Source: Prosopocoilus inquinatus (Eukaryota; Arthropoda; Insecta; Coleoptera; Lucanidae). Taken from it: a stretch of 64,000 nt of DNA. A program made the translations under genes and the position numbers. Where the stretch lies: assembly GCA_036172665.1 (NCBI GenBank), contig CM069871.1, positions 56,790,713 to 56,854,712 on the forward strand, written 5' to 3'. Below the pieces are notes generated by a model. That model was not told the origin of the DNA and did no database searches. It saw only the letters and a list, made by a program, of their open reading frames with translations. The stretch's first letter is position 1. Each line of letters starts with the position of its first letter. Below are positions 57,055 through 64,000 of this stretch, in pieces.

Positions 57055-58232
57055 CAGGGTAGGGCAAAAGTATGGAACCGGCTTAATATTTCGAAAACTG
57101 TTTGACGTATGTATTTGAAATTTGGTGTGTGATTCAGAGTCAATAAGACCTACATCATCAATTTATTTCAATTGCCTATCAGCTCTTGTTTCTGAGATCC
57201 AGTGCCTGCTTGATTTTTCTTAAATGACAACCTGCTGATTTTTTTCCTCTATTTAATAATTCATTTAATTCTCTACACGACTACATAAAAATATTTATCT
57301 ATTGCATAAGAAAATTTCTAGAAAATAATGTTTGAAAGAAAAAGTTAGAAAAAATGGTTTCCGCTGACATTTAGTATTTGTTTTCATGTTTTTACGGCAA
57401 TTTTTGTTAAAATTTTCTTTAGTTCTATCTTAAAAACAGCCATAATCTTGTGGTTTTACAGTTTTTTTTATTAAAACTAGAATTTTTGTCGAATATCAAA
57501 CAATAAACCATTTTTCGTAACTTTCTCACTCAAACGTTCTTTTCTCGAAAATTTTATTATGTAATTGATAATTATTTTTATGTGGTCGTTTAGAGAATTA
57601 AACGAACTATTAAATAAAAAGAAATCAGCAGGTTGTCATTTAAAAAAATGAAGTAGGCATTTCATCTCAGAAACAAGACCCGATAGACAATTGAAATAAA
57701 TTGATGATGTAGGTCTTATTGACTCTAAATGACACACCAAATTTTAAATAGATACGTCAAACAGTTTTCGAAATATTAAGCCGATTCCATACTTTTGTCC
57801 TTCCCCGTATTTGTTTTCATGTTTTTAAAGCAACTTTTAGTGAAGTTTGCTTTAGTTCTATCTTAAGAACAACCCATAATCTTGTGGCCTTTTAGTTTTT
57901 TCATTAAAATTAATATTTTTGTCGAATATCAAACAATAAACCATTTTTCTTAACTTTTTCATCAAACGTTATTTTCTCTAAAATTTTCTTATGTAATAGA
58001 TAAATATTTTTGTGTATTCGTTCAGAGAATTAAACGAGCTATTACGTACAGGAAAAAATCAGCAGGTTGTCATTAAAAAAAATCTGTGTGCATTGGATCT
58101 CAGAAACAAGAGCAGAGAAACAATTGAAACAAATTGGTAATATAGGTTTTATTGATTCTAAATCACATACCAAATTTCAAGTTCAACAGTTTTCGAAATA
58201 TTAAGCCGGTTCCATACTTTTGCTCTTCCCTG
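57055..58232. mobile_element. Foldback element with duplicated right arm
   Basis: The left end CAGGGTAGGGCAAAAGTATG and the right end (reverse complement) CAGGGAAGAGCAAAAGTATG are flanked by TA (57053-57054, 58233-58234). One left arm of about 180 bp faces two right-arm copies (ending near 57810 and 58232). Together with their inner sequences (57370-57808 and 57809-58232) these form a tandem repeat of about 430 bp. Landmarks such as ATCAGCAGGTTGTCATT and TGTCGAATATCAAACAATAA occur in both units. Non-coding, probably mariner-derived. Confidence 0.75.
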
Positions 58233-58234
58233 TA

Positions 58235-59630
58235 TATACGAATAGCACAGCAATACGCAATTAGTTTTTTTTTTAATGTAAATGTATAAAATTCAAATAC
58301 TGAACCAGTAGTAATGCACTCGTTACACGAAGTAATAACACAGGTAGCAACTAAACTGAGAAATGAATTTTATGCCTCACCTTTAATTTTAGTTTTTAAA
58401 TTAAGTATGTTAAAAATGTTTGGATATCACTAAATAGTGCCTTCAGTAAAGACATAGCTAGGAACGAATATTGTCGTTAAAATGTGACAGATAAGTTCAG
58501 TAGGAATGCAATTTTGTTACTTTATCTTTATGTTTTGGACTGCTACCACCTGAATGAATTTACTTTAGCTCCTAATTAACGAGAATGGTGACAAGTTAGC
58601 GCAGAGAAAGACAATTCAGCTGTCCTGAGCCAGTACTCAGTTAAGATGGGCGGGGTCAAAAAGGTCCAGCGTGTCAGAAGCCAACCTTCCAGCTGACGCT
58701 ATGCACTGCGGAAAGCGTCCTTCAAAAGTCGCGGCGTGCGCTAAATTCAGGACGATGTAACACTCACGCATGCAAAGTGCCACAAAAACCCAAAATAAGC
58801 AGATATCTCTTTGGGAACAAAGAAATCTAATATGAGCTTGGGTCGTTGGTATGGCGTCACATAAATTACTTGACTGTTTAACTCAGAAACGGAAGATCCG
58901 CTTGAAATAAGCTATTTGTAACAACTCCACAGGTTCACGAAGCACAAATAATACCAGTTATTACTGTAGCTGATTCGAATTTTGCACAATCAATTGCAAC
59001 AATCAGATTACAATTAAGCAGTGACTTCCAGACCCAATGAGAGCTTAATATTAACGAGCCTAAACCGGAAGCGAACACTGTGGAAACCGATCAACAACAA
59101 AAACGTACTACACATGAATATTTAAAAGAACTAGGGAATTAAACTGTAACAAAACTCTGGCTGATAAGCTCGATAACTCATCGAAAAATGCGCAATAAGC
59201 TGTCATAATATCGAGAGTTGGAATTCAAACGGGACCCATGTGTACAAACAACCTTCAAATGAATAGCTCCCTCTGTGATTGTTGCGTTATGCCGGAATGT
59301 GTTAATGATATCCTCTGATATTGTTTGCGGGCAAATTCTTTCCCGGGAGTGGCTCGTATATTCCATGTAATTGAACTATTAATTATTCTCTTAGTAACGA
59401 GGTTGGGGTGTTTTAAATTACACTGTCCGGAAATTTTTCGATTCGAAAGTGAAGCGCTTAAATAAAGTATTTATGCTCAAACATTTCAGCTTTGCTTTAT
59501 TGCAAAAAAAAGAGAGCTTCTACATGTTGAATCATAATGAAACAAGCATTTATTTATTTATGAAATATTCCCACTTTTTTCTCTTTATTAACTAAAATTG
59601 TAAAGTAAAATTTTTAGTAGTTTTTAAAAT
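58235..59630. other. Intergenic, nothing recognised
   Basis: A more GC-rich segment at 58620-58760 and 58960-59350 shows no recognisable frame or repeat. Confidence 0.45.
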
Positions 59631-59639
59631 TGATGTATC

Positions 59640-60300
59640 TAACCCCACTGTACCCAAATTGTATGTCCTTCCCAAAATACACAAGGCAGGTAAATCGGTG
59701 AGACCAATCGTGTCCGGTATAAACTCACCCACTTACTCTCTTTCCAAATGGTTGAATATCGAGCTCAGTGCGCTTCCCAATCCTAAGGATAAATTTTCGG
59801 GAAAAGAACTCACTGGAGTTTATAAATAAGATTAAAAATATTTCTTTACAAGAAGGGGAAATTACGGTCTCGTTTGATGTTCAATCCTTATTTCCTAGTG
59901 TGCCCATACCTGAAACACTAACTTATTTGCGGGAACTACCGACAGTTAATAATGTAGATAAAGATAAATTGGAGGAATACGTCAGGCGCACATCTCTTTG
60001 CATGTCTCAGAATTGTTTTCAAATAAATGGTGAGTATTTTGAACAAGTTCAAGGGACCGCAATGGGTAACTGTTTGTCACTGTTTTTTGCCAATTTATTT
60101 ATGAGTAAATTCGAAAATGACGTAAGAGATAATGATCAGTATTTTCCAAGAATTTGGTTACGTTATGTGGATGACATTTTTGCTATTTTTGATACCAAGA
60201 AGTGTGATTTGGACGATTTTATAGGAAAATTAAATTTAAAATTTGAAAGTATTAAATTTACATACGAAAAGGAAGAAACGGTGCGATTCCCTTTTTAGAC
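59640..60300 (+). pseudogene. PLE reverse transcriptase
   Basis: Codons at 59655-59766 in one frame give KLYVLPKIHKAGKSVRPIVS and GINSPTYSLSKWLNIEL. After a frameshift near 59790, ENSLEFINKIKN-like codons lead into ITVSFDVQSLFPSVPIPETL (motif A with catalytic Asp), QVQGTAMGNCLSLFFANLFM (motif B; PLE usually has GxAMGSPLSP) and IWLRYVDDIFAIFDTKKCD (motif C with YVDD). The frame stops at 60298 by a single-base loss in a T run before LDT. The catalytic Asp residues are all kept, so only frameshifts disable it. PLE RTs are related to telomerase and prime at nicked DNA. Confidence 0.85.
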
Positions 60301-60950
60301 ACTCGTATAATTAGAAACAGCAAAAATGAATTAGAAATCGACATTTATCATTTTTTAGTAAATAGATTACTCTCTTTTCCACTTACTAAACCCCGTTATG
60401 ATAAAGAACTTAATTATATTAAAAATGTTGCGGTTCATAACGGTTATACCCCCCAAATAGTAGATAATGTGATTAGGAAACAGGTCCAAAATTCTAGCAC
60501 TTTAACGGCAACTTCATCTCTAGGAAAATTTGTTAAAATGCCTTTCGATCCGTTTTGCATCAAAGGTTTAAAACATATTTTTAAAACCCAAAACTTACGA
60601 TTAGATTTTTCAACTGACAATACCATAAAGAATTTATTGGGAAACACGAAAGATAAAGTTGATGTTGAACAGAAATCTCGAATTTATGAAATTAAATGTA
60701 ACGAATGTACTAGTAAATATATTGGACAAACAAAAAGAAATATATTAACATGTTTTAAAGAACATTTAAGTCACTACAGGTACAATAGGTTTGAGAAATC
60801 AAGTGTTGCACAACAATATTTACAATACAGGACACAGTATTATTAAGGATAATTTAAAACTCATTAAGGAAGTTTTAAATAATAGGGAATTAAATGCTTA
60901 CGAAAGTATCTTTTTTTCGGAAAAATAAAAACAATTTAATGAATTCAGAC
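60295..60950 (+). pseudogene. PLE connector and GIY-YIG endonuclease
   Basis: Continues the RT in the shifted frame: ELNYIKNVAVHNGYTPQIVD, IRKQVQNSSTL, FVKMPFDPFCIKGLKHIFKT, then the nuclease RIYEIKCNECTSKYIGQTKR with NILTCFKEHLSHYRYNR. The GIY-YIG signature appears as IYEIKC..C..KYIGQT, with the Cys pair typical of PLE; the Arg (KRN) and the HLSH segment follow. A frameshift near 60815 separates the C-terminal DNLKLIKEVLNNRELNAYES segment, which carries the catalytic Glu. Confidence 0.75.
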
Positions 60951-61074
60951 AACGGACCAATACCTAATTCCGTATTATTTGATTTACTCTAATTTGTAGG
61001 TTGTTATTTGACGGTCGGTATTTAGATATATATGATTATTATGATTATTATCATTATTATTTTCTAGATCTTAA

Positions 61075-61156
61075 GTCAAAAATCGGCCGCTAGATGTCGT
61101 ACTTGTTATGTCAGAAATCATCCGCTAGATGTCGCTACCTAAATCATATATAAAGG
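61075..61156 (+). promoter_or_regulatory. Direct repeats and TATA box in PLE terminal region
   Basis: CCGCTAGATGTCG occurs twice (61087-61099 and 61122-61134), 35 bp apart, each preceded by GTCA(A/G)AAATC. TATATAAAGG follows at 61147-61156. PLE terminal repeats act as internal promoters, so this is a plausible promoter. The same GATGTCGCTA motif appears at the 3' end of the short ribozyme repeats. Confidence 0.45.
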
Positions 61157-61317
61157 GGTGTTAGAGACAGCTAAGCGCATTTGCACTGGATATTTCATAA
61201 GGAGAGGATATCCGAGATAAATTTTCCTAAAGTGCTGGTAACCTGTGGTGTATGGGTGTGATTTTCTCTCATCTGTAGGTTGTTTTTTGAAGATGTATAC
61301 ATAATATATATATTTTA

Positions 61318-61345
61318 TTTTATTATTATTATTATTATTATTATA
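61318..61345. repeat. (ATT)n microsatellite
   Basis: About eight ATT units inside the PLE 3' region. Confidence 0.85.
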
Positions 61346-61524
61346 TATTTTCTTTTCCAGGATTTTTAGATTTTTAGGTATCAAATAACAGGGAATTATA
61401 TACTTATTTATTCGTAGAATAAGAAGTTTTTTCGGGTCTTTGGACAATTTATTTCCGCATTTCCGTGTTGTTTGGTTAGCTCTAGTTTGTGATTAGGTAG
61501 TTTTAAATCTTTCTTAGTGCTTTT

Positions 61525-61589
61525 AAGTTGGTAGCGTACTGAAGATGGCAGCTTAGCTGCCGAAATACGGATCTACGGATATAAAACTT
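61525..61589 (+). ncRNA. Hammerhead motif at PLE 3' end
   Basis: Stem I AAGTT (61525-61529) with AACTT (61585-61589), an internal loop, CGTA (61535-61538) with TACG (61574-61577); core CTGAAGA (61539-61545); stem II GGCAGC/GCTGCC with loop TTA; core GAA (61562-61564); stem III AT/AT with loop ACGG; cleavage predicted after C61573. The layout matches the type-I fold of the 4.5-kb ribozyme including the short stem III. One extra U lies between the first core segment and stem II, which may reduce activity. Hammerheads in PLE terminal repeats are established. Confidence 0.7.
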
Positions 61590-61612
61590 ATTGTGGGCGG
61601 AGGTTAATTTCA

Positions 61613-63177
61613 ATTTTCTCTTTAATAATCAAATTTTCTTTATTAGAGATTGTAGGTGTCTACAATGTTTTCTTTGGGGAATTCTTATAATCATCTTGTG
61701 GTGTCGTTCCTCTTTTTGAGTATTTATTATTCATTTTGTAATGTGTCAGTTCTTATTAATAAATTTGATACTCTAGGGGCACGGCGTGTATGTGTAGCTT
61801 ACTACGTAAAAACTCTACTTAATCCGTGCTTTAGTTATAAATCTATCTGCTCTTGTCGAAATATTTATGCAACCCATGTAGTTAACGTTCACGTTCTTAT
61901 GTGTGTAATTTGAAGAATTTATGTGTCTGCAATTAAACATCCAGGTGTGACGGTTTAATTTCCTCTCGCTCGTGAGTTTCCAAAAGTAAACATTACGAAA
62001 TAAAAATAACATTCACATGCTAGCAGTAGATAGATAGACGTGTTTTCAGTGGTCTGTTGCACGTACCTACTTTGTGAAATTAGATTCCCGCGTACACTTT
62101 GAACTTAATTAACTTCTCTTGTTAAAACAGAGAAATCCTTATGTAATTTAATTCTTAACATTTTTCTTTGCAATTGTAATTAGAAGAAACGACTTATTTT
62201 AAACAATTAAATTTTATTAATCACATCGTCAGCCCAATAATAAAATCAAACTTCCTGATCGGAAAATAAGAACACTTTAATGAGAGGCAAAAATAACGTT
62301 CGCTCGGCAATAAATAGTCTCATTTTGTTGAACGCCGTATTAGTATTCATAAAAGCCGGTAAACATTCGGTGATCGGAAACGTATTGGATTCGATTGAGA
62401 AATGTCCGGAATTTCCCGGACTGCGGTAAGAAACGAATTCTTTTTTTATCTCGTACTAAAGTATTTTATTTTTTCATATTCCACCTAGACACATCACGAG
62501 CAAGAATCGCAATAAAATAACCTGATTTATAGTGTCTTAAAATTTATGTTGTACCTATGCACTTTAATACAAAAATATATGATACTGGAAGGAGTTGTAA
62601 ACAATTTTTAATATGTTTATTGTACATAAATCACATTTGGAATGCAAGCGGTAACTTAAATGCGAAATACAACGTGACACGACCGGAAACATCGTCGAGA
62701 CTGTTCAGGAAGTCACAATTAACTTAATTTGAAATTTATGCAGTTCCTGATGGCCAACGGAAAAATGTTTATGGATATCCAATTGAATTATGCATAAGTT
62801 GTTTAAATTTCTGAAAATGAATAGGATTTGTTTTGCAACCTTTATGGAGCTGCAGTCATTTCTCGGCACGTGTTTATTTTAAAATGCATTAGTAGAATAA
62901 ATAAACAAACAAAGACATAAGTTTCAATTACGCTGATGTTATGGCTTATAGCATCTCGTATACGAAAGGTACAATTCGTTTACAAAGTGATGATAAAAAT
63001 TTCGAAGGAACAAAAATTCATTAAGAGCACTTTTCGAGTCACTATAAGTTTGTCTATGATAAAGAATAAAATAATGTTTGGTTGTCTTTAAAATCACTCA
63101 ATAATCAATGTTTCGTTATTTTAATCAAATACTTTATTTTCTTATAGTTCTTGCTCGTTGATAATTGCAGAATTGAT
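61613..63177. other. Intergenic, nothing recognised
   Basis: AT-rich; the 85-codon frame at 61656-61913 starts with a hydrophobic stretch but resembles no family. Confidence 0.45.
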
Positions 63178-63431
63178 ATGAAAAAAAAAACTTTATGTTG
63201 TAGTTATTTATTTTAGAAGTTTAGAATTTAAGAAAGTTTATGCATTCTCGAGGTATCTCTGAAGCACTAGCATATTTGTTTACGTTATTAGTTTGGTAAT
63301 ATGATATGGATCGTGTTTAGTCTTGGCAGCGAAGAAACGGTAGAGACGGCAGTCTCCCGAGGGTTACCGCGTAGGGTACTCGTCTTTATGTGTACGGGCT
63401 CACGAAGAGGTGGTTAAAATGTGTAGTGGAT
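63178..63431. repeat. 254-bp direct repeat, copy 1
   Basis: Starts ATGAAAAAAAAAA and ends GTGTAGTGGAT. By eye it is identical to 63688-63942 except for one A in the leading homopolymer. It contains a stable hairpin segment GAGACGGCAGTCTC nested in CGGTA/TACCG (about 63341-63370). Confidence 0.85.
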
Positions 63432-63687
63432 ATTGGACTGGTACGGAGTGGTGCTTGACACTCACGGAGTCGGTGCATCAACTGATTCTGAGAACGAATG
63501 CTCGGAAGGCAAGGTATGCTAATATTCATCGGGAGGAGTGGGTTTTCTGTCCGCAAGAAGTGCATTTTAGGTGCGCAGTACTGTAAGTACACCATGTTAA
63601 AAATGTATGTAAATAAAGACTTTCAAAGAAATTACTATAATTATTTAATTCAATCAGTTTGAAATTTTTAATTATATTTAGTGGCCC
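63432..63687. other. Spacer between the 254-bp repeats
   Basis: 256 bp, GC-richer at first (GGACTGGTACGGAGTGGTGC), then AT-rich with a polyadenylation-like AATAAA at about 63612 and GTGGCCC just before the second repeat. No coding potential recognised. Confidence 0.45.
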
Positions 63688-63942
63688 ATGAAAAAAAAAA
63701 ACTTTATGTTGTAGTTATTTATTTTAGAAGTTTAGAATTTAAGAAAGTTTATGCATTCTCGAGGTATCTCTGAAGCACTAGCATATTTGTTTACGTTATT
63801 AGTTTGGTAATATGATATGGATCGTGTTTAGTCTTGGCAGCGAAGAAACGGTAGAGACGGCAGTCTCCCGAGGGTTACCGCGTAGGGTACTCGTCTTTAT
63901 GTGTACGGGCTCACGAAGAGGTGGTTAAAATGTGTAGTGGAT
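63688..63942. repeat. 254-bp direct repeat, copy 2
   Basis: Second copy of the 63178-63431 repeat. Sequence after it (CTTTGATAAGGGCTGTCCAC) differs from that after copy 1. The arrangement could be a partial tandem duplication (period 510 bp) or a small terminally repeated retroelement running past the window edge. Confidence 0.85.
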
Positions 63943-64000
63943 CTTTGATAAGGGCTGTCCACGAAATATTAGCCTTGAGGAGGCGATCATTTATTAGAGA

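Larger units (their letters stand above)
59635..61612 (+). mobile_element. Penelope-like element, 5'-truncated
   Basis: It contains the PLE RT (from its N-terminal PKxxxLPKIHKxG block onward), a GIY-YIG endonuclease, a long 3' region with repeated CCGCTAGATGTCG motifs, a TATA box and a hammerhead motif near the 3' end. This order is that of Penelope-type elements, where the ribozyme lies in the terminal repeat. There is no upstream terminal repeat, so the copy is 5'-truncated. At least three frameshifts inactivate it. Confidence 0.8.

Noticed and set aside
63386..63595. Minus-strand 69-codon frame across the end of the 254-bp repeat
   Set aside because: It spans the repeat-spacer junction and shows no recognisable motif.
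1..64000. CRISPR array, bacterial operons, riboswitches or rRNA
   Set aside because: No regularly spaced repeats, no ribosome-binding-site and gene-cluster organisation, and no rRNA signatures. The window is eukaryotic.

Overview
The window is about two-thirds A+T, with short intron-like spacers, MADF/BESS and HARBI1-type transposon genes, long-inverted-repeat mariner elements and microsatellite-tailed LINEs. This points to an arthropod genome, most likely an insect (a beetle is plausible; the species cannot be fixed from sequence alone). I find no convincing intact host gene. Almost every protein-like segment belongs to a transposable element, most of them decayed and several nested.

Layout. 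2.3-3.3 kb: foldback element with TA target duplication. 3.9-5.7 kb: PIF/Harbinger element with a broken MADF gene and a transposase N-terminus, interrupted by a 475-bp insertion carrying a hammerhead ribozyme. 7.6-8.8 kb: mariner relic and a MITE. 8.9-13.5 kb (minus): CR1-like LINE with PHD and SGNH-esterase ORF1, APE endonuclease and RT, interrupted by a second ribozyme-bearing insertion. 15.7-16.4 kb: LINE 3' fragment. 20.3-23.1 kb: inverted pair of Harbinger derivatives. 25.2-28.2 kb: CACTA/EnSpm element with TIRs beginning CACTAG and a degenerate transposase. 30.0-33.2 kb: Harbinger with 57-bp perfect TIRs and two antisense, mutually interleaved genes. 33.3-33.6 kb: third, dead copy of the ribozyme repeat. 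36.1-38.0 kb: long foldback. 38.0-41.9 kb: decayed gypsy retrotransposon interrupted by a Penelope-like element (PLE). 43.0-44.35 kb: LINE fragment with an intact YADD box. 45.1-47.1 kb: mariner-superfamily element whose frame carries only three nonsense changes. 54.5-55.6 kb: internally deleted Tc1-like element. 57.1-58.2 kb: foldback with a tandemly repeated arm. 59.6-61.6 kb: second PLE (RT plus GIY-YIG) ending in a hammerhead motif. 63.2-63.9 kb: two nearly identical 254-bp direct repeats.

The most interesting signal is a set of self-cleaving-ribozyme folds. Two short repeats (4.3-4.8 and 11.8-12.2 kb) each have a clean 12-bp target duplication and a complete type-I hammerhead core, one on each genomic strand. 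Both PLE 3' ends carry a related but less perfect motif. The short repeats share a 3' sequence motif with the 59.6-kb PLE, so they look like non-autonomous, retrozyme-like passengers of PLE machinery. Removing the first insertion plus one target copy rejoins the interrupted MADF reading frame exactly.
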